Shown: piece by piece, positions 13,801 through 23,500 of the stretch | Position numbering within the stretch: the stretch's first letter is position 1 | Layout: each line of letters starts with the position of its first letter | NCBI GenBank assembly: GCA_023634235.1 | Contig: JAMKCF010000003.1 | Location: forward strand, 23,220,742 to 23,284,741 | DNA: 64,000 nt | From: Pisaster brevispinus | Taxonomy: Eukaryota > Echinodermata > Asteroidea > Forcipulatida > Asteriidae | Reading direction: 5' to 3' | Made by a program: the position numbers and the translations under genes | The notes under the pieces: model-generated | The model's input: the letters and a program-made list of their open reading frames with translations, nothing else | Told to the model about the DNA's origin: nothing | The model's database searches: none

Positions 13801-15135
13801 CCAAATTTCATTTCAATCTGTGACGGTCAGGTCCAAAAGCGTGTTGAATTGACACGGAATGACCCAAAAGCCACACCTACCTGGGGGTAGAGTTAAATCA
13901 CAAACTGACTTGGATAGATTAGATCAACAGCACAACCTCAAAGGCCTCGGCCTCCTGCGTAGAAATATTTATAGCTACTCAGCAGCAGTCAAAGAGACTG
14001 CCTATAATTTACAAAACCCTTGTTAGACCTACATGTAGACCCAGTAACTGGGGTGCTGTACTCCTTTTTTTAAAAAGATAAAACAATTTGAAAAAAGGAG
14101 TACAGCGCCCCAGTTACTGGGTCTATGTTAGACCCAAGCTTGAATACTGAACATGGGACCCCTACCACCATCAGAACCACAAAGACAGGCTGGAAGCAGT
14201 TCAACGTCGAGCAGCTAGATTCATCTGCAAGGACTCCCGCCAAAAAGTCTAGAGTGTCATCAATGATATCCAAACTAGGCTGGCCCGTGGAAGTCACTGG
14301 AAGAATAGACCTTAACTTATCGCCAATCCGCCTGGTTGATTTTTGCTTAATGGCCGAAAGGCATTGTGGGAAGGGAAAAGGGGCATACTGTGCTCCCTTA
14401 ACACCTTTCGGCCATTCAGCAAAATCAACCAGGCGGATTCGCGATAAGGTCTATGAAGAGCTATTTCCAGACTCACTCTACTCTACAAATCCGTCCACCA
14501 CATGGCGAGTAGCCATGATTCAATGAATACAGACCAACTTCAGACCAAACCAGAAGGGGGGATCTCTACACAATTTTTTTTTTTAAATCGCATTCTATTC
14601 AATCACCCTACTTCAAAGAAGGACTGTCTCAAATTCTCCTTCCTGAACCACTGTGGAATGGAATCTACTGCTTGTCAGTGTGTCAACACCATTATTCATT
14701 ACTTATTATACTTACATGTACCAACCAATTACTATATTTAATTACTAATGCTAAGGGAATCTATGTCAATTGAGACCTTAAGTTCAAGATTAATATTAAT
14801 ATTATTATAATATAAAGATGTCACTTTCCTGAGGGGGGCCCACCATTAACTTTGTCCGTTTGCCACTATTCGCCTGCAACTATCCCAGTCATCCACTCCA
14901 GTGTGGAGATTGTTGCAGTACATATTTGACTTTTTTTTACCTGGGTAAAACAAAGAAAGAGAGCTGTGTACAATCGAACGAGGAACCTACGATTCGAATT
15001 ACGAACACCTGAAGACAAACACACCTCATTTTTTACTTACATCTGAGCGACGACTTTGTTTCTAAATGCCTGTGTTTTCCACTCGTCCTCAGGATACACA
15101 CCTCCCATTCCTGGCCCAGGGATCATATTTGACAT
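1874..15135 (-). CDS. MED15: Mediator complex subunit 15, 5' part (four coding exons found; gene runs off the left edge)
   Basis: MED15 is a tail subunit of Mediator whose N-terminal KIX domain binds transcription activators. Minus-strand exons: 15041-15135 (ATG at 15135, 31 codons ending WKTQAFRNKVVAQ plus AT), 8797-8884 (EDEVHKAG...ENHVFQKAKNR), 3252-3311 (ARKEGG...IGGGVQ) and 1874-2008 (DPMAALQGLTS, then Gln/Gly/Met-rich). The first two exons join in phase 2 to give VAQIEDEVHKAG, matching the family's first KIX helices; the last two join in phase 1 to give VQDPMAALQ, matching the family's DPMNALQ. All have AG/GT borders. The exon that should encode the last KIX helix (family EEYLxxVARLIxHxR) was not found between 3312 and 8796. 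Exon 5 ends in a donor, so the Gln-rich middle and the C-terminus lie outside the window. The long first intron is filled with transposons. Confidence 0.9.
2226..2385 (+). repeat. SINE-B copy (tRNA-derived)
   Basis: Contains a B-box-like GTGGGTTCCAATCCCACC followed by the family tail (CCGAGTA, T-run, CAGCAGAACTAGCAAAAGCACCGAG, then GGTGTAGGGTAAA). The same arrangement is seen on the opposite strand at 17165, 32168 and 57180. Confidence 0.75.
2562..3017. mobile_element. MITE-like foldback element (M1), about 456 bp
   Basis: The ends are perfect inverted repeats: AAGCCGTGTTCGCATTGGA at the left and its reverse complement at the right. Internal sequence is also partly self-complementary (GGTTAA / TTAACC blocks). 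No coding capacity. It lies in MED15 intron DNA. Confidence 0.8.
3407..4027. mobile_element. MITE-like foldback element (M2) split by a SINE-C insertion
   Basis: Left arm GCCATTTGCAAATTAGATTTG is mirrored by a diverged right arm ending CGTAAATGGC near 4027; both carry the TGTCTGGTAC / GTACCAGACA block. A related uninterrupted copy is at 60323-60654. The length excess is explained by the SINE-C at about 3655-3900. Confidence 0.65.
3655..3900 (+). repeat. SINE-C copy with tRNA-like head
   Basis: A leader (CTTCCCAGGTTGTAT...GAACAAAGATATTGAC) is followed from about 3799 by a tRNA-like segment with A-box TAGCTCAGTTGG, anticodon-like loop ATGCTAA and B-box AGTTCAAGTCC, then a TCAATTTTTTTGTGTTCAAACCC tail. 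The order leader, tRNA, tail recurs in reverse at 40005-40245. The imperfect anticodon stem and the flanking repeat argue against a functional tRNA. Confidence 0.75.
4178..4527 (+). repeat. Full-length SINE-A with target-site duplication
   Basis: Begins with a tRNA-Leu/Ser-like head (GTGGCCGAGTGGTTTAG ... GGTTCGAATCCCGGTCATGA), then a body (CTTGTGTCCTTGAGCAAG..., GGGGTATAAATGGGTACC..., GTAAAGCGCATTGAGAAG) and a TTATTATT tail. It is flanked by the 7-bp direct repeat GAGGGTG (4171-4177 and 4528-4534), the expected product of target-primed insertion. It interrupts an older repeat also present near 2700-2740. Confidence 0.85.
4697..4805 (+). repeat. SINE-A copy, head only
   Basis: Matches the tRNA-like head of the family (GTCGTGGTCGAGCG... 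GGACTCAAACTCTGG ... GAGTTCCAGTC ... ACACTTGTGTCC) and stops soon after the head. Confidence 0.65.
4970..5235 (+). repeat. Dispersed repeat family D2
   Basis: Carries the phrases GTTTACTGGACCAGAATTGAA, ACAAGACCAGAATCAAAATGAG and ATCACTGGCCTCGGGGCCTG. The same ordered phrases occur at 25195-25515 and 32570-32832. No coding signal. Confidence 0.6.
5455..5765 (-). repeat. SINE-A copy
   Basis: Reverse-strand copy: the tRNA-like head lies at about 5690-5762 (CGAACCCACACTCCGATGA on the plus strand is the B-box region) and the body extends down to about 5455. Confidence 0.75.
5766..8283. other. MED15 intron sequence, no exon identified
   Basis: Neither strand shows an ORF with protein-like composition or family similarity. 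A minus-strand D1 repeat fragment is at about 6440-6570. The missing MED15 KIX exon should lie somewhere in 3312-8796, but no stretch with the expected pattern was recognised. Confidence 0.45.
8284..8410. mobile_element. Short foldback element (M3)
   Basis: Inverted repeats GCTAGGCGGCAGCA (left) and TGCTGCCACCTAGC (right) enclose a short centre. A related copy lacking a clear right arm starts at about 20293. Confidence 0.75.
8938..9097 (+). repeat. Dispersed repeat family D1
   Basis: Contains CTGGAATTACACGCTGAGGCC, CTGGTCTTGGCC and CCCCTTAAAAAGTTTCCC in the order seen in other copies (20703, 26932 and 57498 on this strand; 34368 and 53062 reversed). Confidence 0.65.
9560..9815 (+). repeat. 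Dispersed repeat with conserved end AAAGACTCTGCTAGGGTCGAAA
   Basis: The segment from about 9560 to GAAACGTCAGGCC near 9801 is matched at 19850-20040 and, for the end part, at about 59950-60000. The terminal phrase is shared by all three. I considered a Penelope-like origin, but no GIY-YIG or RT coding is visible here. Confidence 0.55.
9957..10100. mobile_element. Foldback element (M4)
   Basis: Inverted repeats around CCAGCCACCACTTCTTCACT (left) and AAAAAGTGGTGGCGGG (right), both ending in GAAAATTT-type sequence. A second copy is at 28728-28862. Confidence 0.75.
11422..13864. mobile_element. DNA transposon with 542-bp terminal inverted repeats, inserted into the LINE
   Basis: 11422-11963 and 13323-13864 are long, nearly identical inverted repeats ending GGTCATTCCGTGTCAATTCA and its complement. 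The element is flanked by CAAAAG at 11416-11421 and 13865-13870, a 6-bp target duplication. Removing the element plus one CAAAAG restores the LINE reading frame as ETF-KSHTYLGV, which proves insertion. Only about 1.36 kb lies between the TIRs; it holds a decayed ORF but no recognisable transposase, so the copy is probably non-autonomous. Superfamily not assigned: a 6-bp duplication is known for IS3EU and Polinton elements, but no other hallmark of either was seen. Confidence 0.88.
12277..13249 (+). pseudogene. Decayed transposon-borne ORF of an unassigned family
   Basis: Three overlapping reading frames give protein-like segments: a start at 12277 (MSSEEHDVSTGSGRKHT), then after a frameshift near 12330 KSRACCDPFKSHSKKK ... 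GAHSLCTGKK (paired CC and C residues resembling a small Cys-containing N-terminal motif) followed by a Ser-rich linker, then EADILKERVQSARTIPG near 12790, and finally from about 12878 an intact C-terminal stretch NSHWWLACVKE ... SFLHPHGPSPSFKFPY ... ETGRVYKMSVKEM ending with a stop at 13247. From memory, similar N- and C-terminal arrangements occur in uncharacterised transposon-associated proteins of invertebrates and fish, with a larger middle. I infer this copy lost the middle and is frameshifted. Function unknown. Confidence 0.55.
14030..14126. mobile_element. 97-bp foldback insertion in the LINE
   Basis: Near-perfect inverted repeats TAGACCCAGTAACTGGGG...GTACTCC and GGAGTAC...CCCCAGTTACTGGGTCTA surround an A/T-rich centre. 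The 8-bp direct repeat GTTAGACC flanks it (14022-14029 and 14127-14134). Removing it restores the LINE order KTLVRP...KLEY. Confidence 0.8.
14316..14448. mobile_element. 133-bp foldback insertion in the LINE 3' region
   Basis: CTTATCGCCAATCCGCCTGG at the left is mirrored by CCAGGCGGATTCGCGATAAG at the right; inner blocks ATGGCCGAAAGG / CCTTTCGGCCAT extend the stem. It interrupts LINE sequence downstream of the RT end. Confidence 0.75.
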
Positions 15136-17164
15136 TTTGCGAGGGAGAAAAACAATATCACAAAATACGATACCACTTATTTCATACAGACGCTATCTTT
15201 GTACAGTCTCTAGATCAAAACAAAAAGGCTGGCTCTATTTCATCCCCCGCATTCAATTTCAAGACGAGAAGTCTAGGATTCGGCCAATTGGTGTGCTTGT
15301 CCGATGTGGGCGGACCGTAACTCTCAGAAAGTTGGGGGGGGGGCTTGCGGGTCAAAACGACACAGCTCTACGGGAGGGGGACGGGTCAAAACGGAACAGT
15401 TCTACGGGGGGGGGGGGTCAGAAATGGAGCTTAAAAAGCCCATATTTACTGTTCATTTTCTTTTAAGTGAAATGTCATATTTGTAGTAAAAAAAACTTGC
15501 AATATTCACTAGTGATACCATTCATTGTTTATTCACCTTCATTGCATGAGAGTTAACTATAATAAATGTTTAATGTACAATTTGTCTAAGACAAAAGTAT
15601 GTCGATAAAAAGAATAAAGTGACAGTTTAGGTGCTTGCAAATCCACCCACATCATATTTGTCATTTTTATTGATCTACAATAATTACTTGAAAGACTCTT
15701 GTTTTTGTCACAGGAACAAATTGCCTTCAGATTCGGATTGGGCGCTTTGAGAGTATAAAACGCATTTGTTACAAAAATAATATGGTTGGAAAGACGTTTT
15801 AAACGTAGAGTGCAATGACCCACACAAGTATGGGTTTTTCTCACTTTTTACTTAGTGAACTAACACGGTCCGTCATTTTATAGAGCCAAATTTTGGACTC
15901 AACAAAATGGCACTAAACTCCACATGCCTCTCCCTCTTTAAAAAAATAATTCAAATACAAATTTAATAAAAAATGTTTAGTTTGCAGAAGTTCACAAAAA
16001 TACTTTCATATATTTTAATCTGAAAACTTATGATTACTAGTATTATTATTATTGTAACTCCCCATAAAACTATACCAGCTCTTTCTATTATCACGGAAAT
16101 TTATAGAAATTTGAATATGTTAATTCCACTTAGTGAAACCCGCCATTCCCCCCCCCCAAGGCCCCATAAAACTATACCAGCTCCTGCTATGACATCAACC
16201 AAGTTTGAATATTTTGTTGGTCATAAAATAAATATGAGTTTCAGGTGGAGTTTTCTTAATTCATTAAAGTGTACATAGAATCTGAACTTTCCCTGCACAC
16301 CACTCGGAAAGCACCCTTTGTTATTTTTCTGACATTAATTCCTAAACATATAAATAGCCTCCGTGAATAAAAAGAACAAAATAAATTCTTCAATGTCACC
16401 TTTAATATGTTCTCTATCATTCTGTCACTACCAATCAAAATATATATATTTACAAATTTTATTCAGATACAATTCCCATTCAAATGATAGTATAATGTTT
16501 TAAAAACATATGAGCATGAAGTGTTTGAAATAACACTTCTAAAATTTGAGTTGCAATATAACTGTTAGAAAGACTGATGAGCTAAACTGCATAAACTATT
16601 TTGTGCACCTCTAAATACCACATACAGGCACGGATCCAGGGAGTGGGTCTTGGGGGCATGGACCCCCCCCCCCCGCCAGCCCCCACCCCCTGCTCTCAAT
16701 GACCTTTTTCGCACAAAGTTTCACTTTATTTACTTTAAATTTGTGCTTCACATAATCAGAGCCCTAACCTTCATGCACACCTAAATTCCTATTACCTGCT
16801 TGCGTAGTATTGATAATATTTGTAAACAAAGATAATACCCACATGTATCAATGGATTATAAAATATGCATTGGTACCATTTCAGCAATGCAAATGTTTTG
16901 TTATACCTGCATTGTTCACATTGTTACTGAACCGAAGAGGGGGTGGTTCTTAAAAGTTCATACTTTTTCCCCTCTTGTTTTTCAGACTGAGACTCCACGA
17001 CTTTCAAAGAATAGACAATTCAGACAATCTCTTCAGCGGTCAAACTTTTAGAGAAATCCTCAAAAAGACAGTTTATATTATTCAAATTTTCTTTTTTAAA
17101 TGGATATTAGCTGCAACTGGGGGGGGGGGATAAATCATATTATTTAGAATATTAATTTTGGTTT
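15136..17164. other. Upstream region of MED15 and downstream region of SRR, no gene seen
   Basis: Begins directly upstream of the MED15 start codon (15135, minus strand), so the MED15 5' UTR and promoter must lie in its left part; an inverted CCAAT (ATTGG) lies near 15288. G-runs occur at about 15335-15415 and C-runs near 16150 and 16665. The rest is AT-rich with no supported exon. Confidence 0.45.
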
Positions 17165-17322
17165 TTACCCTACACCGATGTGTGTTAGCACTGTTTACTC
17201 AGTACTTTCCCGAGTTCTGTGAAAACAAAATCACAGGCATATTACTCGGGTGGGATTCGAACCCACGGCCTTTGCAATTCTAGAGTAGTGTCTTACCAAC
17301 TAGACCACTGAGATTGCCCGGT
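17165..17322 (-). repeat. SINE-B copy
   Basis: On the minus strand: tRNA-like head (AGTGGTCTAGTTGG A-box, GTGGGTTCGAATCCCACC B-box) then CCGAGTAATATGCCTGTGATTT, ACTCGGGAAAGTACTGAG and GGTGTAGGGTAAAA tail. Confidence 0.8.
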
Positions 17323-17457
17323 AGCTAGAGGCAGTTCGAATCCTATATTTTAGCAGCGGTTAACCGCAACGATTTAATAGATGTTAATTTTGCATCGGGG
17401 ATAAAGAATATTAATTTTGGTTATTTAGGTTCTTAGCCCCCGGGTCTTGTGGAAAAA

Positions 17458-17558
17458 AAGTTCAACAGTCATACTGCTCATGTGGGATTTGAACCCACGA
17501 CCCCGCGCAATTCTAGAGCAGATGTCTTTTACTACTAGACCATCGAGCTTGCCCAGTA
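17458..17558 (-). repeat. SINE-B copy, head part
   Basis: Minus-strand B-box GTGGGTTCAAATCCCACA and A-box region near 17540 are clear; the downstream tail is short. It lies just beyond the SRR stop codon. Confidence 0.65.
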
Positions 17559-17580
17559 CAAAATGTGGAAGAGTATCAAC

Positions 17581-20500
17581 CTAGATCCAAGTTTTAACCG
17601 AGTCAATGTCATAATTTCCTCCGCACAGAATGACTCCAACATTCTTGGTGCTACCATACTTTGATTTGAATTTCTCAGACATTACGGCAGCCACACCTAC
17701 CCCCGCTGAAGGCTCGATGCACAGCTTCATGTTCTTCCAGACGAGCCTCGTTCCTTCCTGGGAAACGACAGAAGGCAAAATCCATTTATAAATCAGGAAG
17801 TAAATTCCCTTATCTAGTTTTTTTTTAAGGTGGGGTCATCGATTGGATTTTGTCAACGTAATGCTGATTTACAGACGAAATTAGAAAGAAAGATACAATA
17901 AACATCACAGTTGAACGTTTCAGCTGAATACAGTGTCTACTTGCTGAGAAAACAGAATGTCGAATCCGTCTACAGTTAGTGAGGTGACAGCGGGTACTAA
18001 ACGCTTCTCTGGCTGCAGTACTTGCGAACGGACACCAACCCTCAGAAATCTGAGAAACAATTAATGCATGAATCATTTCTCAGATTCAAATGTTTTTGGC
18101 TGAAAAATGTTCCCAACCATATTACTTCGAAGGGAATCCTTTCTCAAAACAGTTTATACTATCGACAGCTGCAGTGCTTCTCACCAAGTCAGTTTTTTAT
18201 GGTCGTTAATTTTCGGAGTAGTTACCAATCAATGACCCTACCTCTCATAAACATATTGTTTCACTACCTTGTGAAATATAGGTTTTGAGGCATTGCATGG
18301 TGAGGTATCATAAACATGTATTTGGTTTGCTGTTGACCACCATGTGATAGTATCTATTTATTGCTGTGCAGATTGTCCATGTAAAAAACTTCTCTTGTAC
18401 TTATTCTATTACCAAGGAGTAGATTTCGGAAATCGGTGAGACTTCTTAGTTCTTACTGTCTTAGTGGGAAAAAAAAACTGTCCTGATTTTAAGTACTTCC
18501 TGGGGTAGGTAGAAAATTCGGCCTGGGCTACCAGTTGCTTAGATCCAAGTTTTAACCGAGTCAATGTCATAATTTCCTCCACACAGAATGACTCCAACAT
18601 TCTTGGTGCCGCCATACTTTGATTTGATATCAAGAGGACTTCTCTTGGTTTGTTTCACTGCCTCGAATGAAGTATTTATTGGTCTCAATGTTTCAATTAG
18701 CCTACTCAGGTCATTGTCAAGAGAATGAAGAGTGTCTGAGATGCTGGTCCCTTTATAAAATTCAGAGGTTTCAGTGTAGATGGGTCAGCACTGATCTGAA
18801 TTGCTTCTTCTTGAGAAAGTTTTTCCAAAGTTACATGTAGATCACACTTTTTCAAAAATCATCAAAACGATACTTTCTGTCTTTCGAATTTCTTTTTTTA
18901 AAATGGATGTAAGCTGCATCAAGGTGATAAAGAATGTTATTTTGGGTCTTAGCCCGGAAAAAACCCCACCTCTAAGACAAACTGCCCATATGGGATTTGA
19001 ACCCACAACCCAGCCTTTCTAGAGCAGATGTCGGATACCACTAGACCACAAACCTTGCCCTGTAAGTGACAAGAGGCCATTGCAAATCATCCGGATAGTT
19101 TGTCTGTGTTTGTTTTTTTTTCTACAGGACTACAGAAAGCACTGAATACAAACTGCTTTTCACACATCAGAGCATTGTAAAAACCAAAACAATTTCCTTT
19201 CTGTTTACTCCCCCCAAAAAACTTCCAACACAAATTTATGCTTGGGGGGAAGTGTTCTTGAAAATGGCAGTAGAAATGATTGACCTTATTTCAGGAAATT
19301 GGTATTCGTATCAGGTTTGTGAAAAGTGAAAATTCAGACTGGCAAAAAAATGTTTGCGAGTTTCAATGCTTGCCAAAGTTGTCCACTGGATTTTTTTTTT
19401 TTTAAAGCAATTTTTTTTGCAAATCTGTTTATTCCACTAACCTTAATCTCCTCCTCTGTCACTGTGATGACATCATCAACCAGATCTCTTATGATTGGCC
19501 AGGCTACGTTGCCAACAGATATGCGTAGACCATCTGCGACTGTGTCGGGGAAATGACTTTGCCTGATGTGTTCCTTAGCCACAAACGACTGATAGCAATC
19601 ATTAGCTAGTTCCGGTTCAGCTGCGATTACTCTGATGCCCGGGCACAAGTGCTGCGGAAATTCAAATAAATGCAAGAAACAGTATCGGTGATAATGATAA
19701 CAGTACAGTGTTCTTTAATAGGCCCTCCTTTCGAAAACACAGCTCTGGCTTTGGCTCAAGCTTGTGGGCTCTGTCGAAAATTTTTCAAAATGAGCTAAAA
19801 ATAGTTACTGGCGTGGCGTTTTAACCCTAGTAGAGTCTTTTCTCTTGTGGTTAAACCGTCCCCCTTCCCTCTACCCCTCTCCCCACTCCCCATCTTTGAC
19901 TCCTTCATTGTTCGTCCCTTGCTTTCTGCCTCTCTGTTTTCATTTCTGTCCACTTGATTGCTACCAGCATACATGTACGGTGTGCCGTGTTGTCATTTAG
20001 CCTTCAAGAAAGACTCTGCTAGGGTCGAAACACCAGGCCACCATAGGTCCTTTCGGTTGGTCAGCAGTTTGCAATCAGCTAATTCTATTTTCTACTTTCT
20101 AACTTTGAAAATGTACACTGTTGGTACTGAACCACACATATATGTATTGCCTTAATTAGTTTAAAGGAAATGCACAATAGACCTTTAAATTGTGAATACC
20201 AAATAATTATTTTCTTATTATTTTAAAATTTCCAATGGGGGACAAGAGCGAGTGGGGAAGGGTTCCGAGTGTGTTAAGACCTTTCTCGCTCAGTGTAATG
20301 GGGACTTTTGGGACGCTAGGTGGCAGCAGACTTACCTGGTAAATCCATTGTTCTCCGTAATGTGCGCATGCTCAGAACTACGTAAACAACGGAAATTTAC
20401 CTGGCGTTCCACTTATGTGTCACTTATGTGTCACTTATGTGTCACTTATGTGTCACTTATGTTGTCACTTATGTTGTACAATTATGTTTTTGTAAAGTTG

Positions 20501-23500
20501 TGTTGTGTTATATTCCTGTAGGCTCCTTGAGCACTCTCAGGGTGTGGACATCTGCACATTATTATTTTTTTTTAAATAGATAACTTTCTCATGTACTATA
20601 CCTTTGCTGCTAGGAGAGCTCCAGCTAACATCCCACCTCCACCCACGGGTACAACTATGGCATCAAGTTTGTTATCTGTCTGAAAAATTGAATCAAAAGG
20701 AGCTGTCAGGCCTGGAATAACGCAAAGACCACAGAGGCCGTGGCCTCCGTTGCCCTGGGCCCAATATCATAGAGCTGCAAAAGCAGAAAATATTTGCTTA
20801 ACAATTTCCTGCTAAGCAGAAATGAGCAGGATACCAGTCAGAAATTGTACATGTGACATAGTAGTTTGGCTGGTAACCTTATTCTGGTAAGCAAAATTGT
20901 GTTGCTGCTTAGCAAATTTTTTGCTTAAGCAGCTCTATGAAATTGGGCCCTGGTCTTGGCCTTGGTGCCCCTTAAAAACTTTCCCACAGACTTAAACTAT
21001 TTTTATTGGAAGAGCCCTCTGCAAAATGAGAATTCCCTCAAAAATGAAAATATAACTCTGAGGTTCCGTCTTTAAAACTCTATTAACCCTCCTACTCTTG
21101 CTAGCATGTGATAGGACGACCATTTGAGGAAAACCATTCAACACGGGTCGTGTAATGGTGGCACGTACAGCTGAATCCAAAGAACTAACTGATGAAAAGG
21201 TCAGCCACAAGGATCCGAATTTTAGATGGCATTTCCACCTTTTCAGAAACCTCTGGAGTTACACTGTATGGATTACCAGGAAATTCAGGGAACAGAATCC
21301 TAAGAGCTTCATCGGTGACAAAGATAAAAGGTGTACGATTTCTTTTGTATCTGAACAAAATAATAGCTGCTTTTTTTTTTAAGCAGGCAGATAAAAAAAA
21401 AGTCTGAATTCTCCAGAAGCGTTGAAGGGATCTTCAGTCCCAACTTTAGAATCGTCCTAACTAATGACGACCCTACATTTTAGCCAAAGAAAAACAAGAA
21501 AGAAGAGTACCACAAGAGCTTTTCCTGGGTAAATTGAGTGAGTTTTTCCGGAGAGATTTTAGCTGTGTAAACTTCCCCAATTGTGACCCACTCTGTGAAA
21601 ATGAGTCAGATGTCGCCCAATGCATTATTATGTAATGGACAATTCAATGTGGAAAATATTATTATTATTATTATTATTTTATTTATTTTTTTACTTTTTA
21701 AGATCTATATTTTCATGGTTAACTTTCAGAACACTTATTTTTAGGCAATAAAGCTATGAATACAACAATTTTGTGATCATACTTTAGTCTAATTTGTATC
21801 CTTTTGCGCGAAATGGTAACTAGTTTAAAACGTCACTTTACCTGTAATTCGTTTTTAACAAAAAATGATATATTGACTAAATTCAAACAGGAGTAACTCA
21901 GCAACACGATACACCCCAAAGCTTAGACATATACCAAATAACTGCTGCTGGTGTGTTCTTTCCAGCCATGCATATAACTCAATTCTTTAAATTGTCAACA
22001 TCTGACTCATTTTCACAGAGCGGGGCACAATTACCTGTTGCAAAAGCTCTGTACATATAGTTGCCTGCCCTGCGATGATGGTATAGTCCTGTGAGGTGGA
22101 TACGTACAAAGCACCTTTCTCTTTAACGACGGCATCCTTAGCATCGATCCGCCCCTGAAATGTCAGATTAAACAGAAACAGAGTTGAAAAACTAAGATAT
22201 GAATTTTTTTAAAATAATCTGCACAGAAAACAATGAGGTACTTGTAACAAATATTTTTTAAAAAACTCAAGCATTGTGTTCATTTACAGATGAGACTCCT
22301 CATTGTTAAGATTGATTGGCACTTAAGATCAATTTCTGCTCTTTGTGACATCGAGCTCTGGACCAGAGCTGAGAACATAGCTAAGACCAAAGGACTAAGA
22401 ATGATCATAAGATGTGTATCAATCTTAATTGCAGTTAAATGAATGTTAGTGTTTTTTGTAAAATGGGCCAACTCATTGCCAGACAGCAGTTGTTTGTGTT
22501 TCAGATCAAACTTCCAACAGATAGCTCCAGAAGCAAACTCCCAAGTTAAAGATGGAACACTTTTTGCTTTAAAAAGTAAACTACAGCGATGAGTTTTGGG
22601 TGACAGAAAAGCTGCACATTAGTTCAAACACATCCATTTTTGAACCTGTGTAACTGTGAAAGTAAAATTCTGTAAAATTTATGCAAAAGTAAATTGTCCA
22701 CCTGTTCAGTAGATTGACACAATATGAGTTCGGCTCCGTAGTCCTTCACCGCATCCTGCTTGCATTTTGGGGCCACATCTGGCATGACCACATGCGCCTT
22801 GAAGCCGAGTATTTGAGATGCCAAAGCGAGTCCTTGGGCAAAGTTTCCACTGCTGTGGGTCGTAACACAGGGTAGAGATTTGCCCTCCGATTCATCCTTC
22901 AGTTTAGATAAGAAGTTTACGGCTCCACGGAACTATGGTAAAGAAGATACAATAAGCAAAATTATCAGAGTAAATTATCTAAAAATTCAATGCGATGTTA
23001 AGACATTCAAGTTGTCAGCCAAAATGTGGCGGGAAACCAATTTGCCAACCTTACCATGCTTACTGTTCTCCTGAAGATGAGCAGAGTGAACCGTTTCGTC
23101 AAAAAAACCCAAAATGTCAATGTGGGTTCTTCTCAGAACCAACAATTCTTTTTCGTTGTCATTGTAGACTTGAGAGTCATGACTGACTCAATGCGATTTA
23201 GCCCTGGTTCGATTACCGGCTAAGATCAATGAGAGTTGAGTTGTGCATTATTGGTTCCCTCCTGTGCCACATGCTTTTCTCCAGGCCCAAATCAAATACA
23301 TTTGATTCCTTGCAGTGCTTTGTGGTGGTCATATTTATGGGTCGATGTGGCAGGTTGCCAAAGGCGACTTTACAATATACGTCGTTCCTACGGTTCGACA
23401 ATGTTGCAGCCACATCCTTCAAATTCTCAGCTGCGAGTAAGGATGATCTAGCATCCTATGGTAAATTATTATCATACAAGACAATGTGTTTTGTTGAGCC

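Larger units (their letters stand above)
10690..14800 (+). mobile_element. 5'-truncated non-LTR retrotransposon (LINE) with broken reverse transcriptase, interrupted by three insertions
   Basis: Plus-strand translation shows reverse-transcriptase blocks in order: GNRSNPSNYRPISLTSIPCK (about 10715), QHGFRRGRSCETQL, VIDFSKAFDLVPH (about 10940-10980, first catalytic Asp), SGVPQGT, LLADDCILY (catalytic ADDC at 11213-11224), WESRWQMKFNAAKC, then after a 2.4-kb insertion SHTYLGVELNH, and after a 97-bp insertion VWDPYHHQNHKDRLEAVQRR near 14150-14220. LPEPLWNGIY near 14640 marks the 3' end of the ORF. In-frame stops (for example TGA after VPHK) and frameshifts show it is dead. The endonuclease and the start of RT are missing. 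Block order fits CR1/L2/Daphne-like clades; the exact clade is not assigned. It sits in MED15 intron 1, antisense to the gene. Confidence 0.9.

Noticed and set aside
21155..21407. Two overlapping plus-strand ORFs in the SRR intron
   Set aside because: No similarity, and they end in a poly-T/poly-K low-complexity run.
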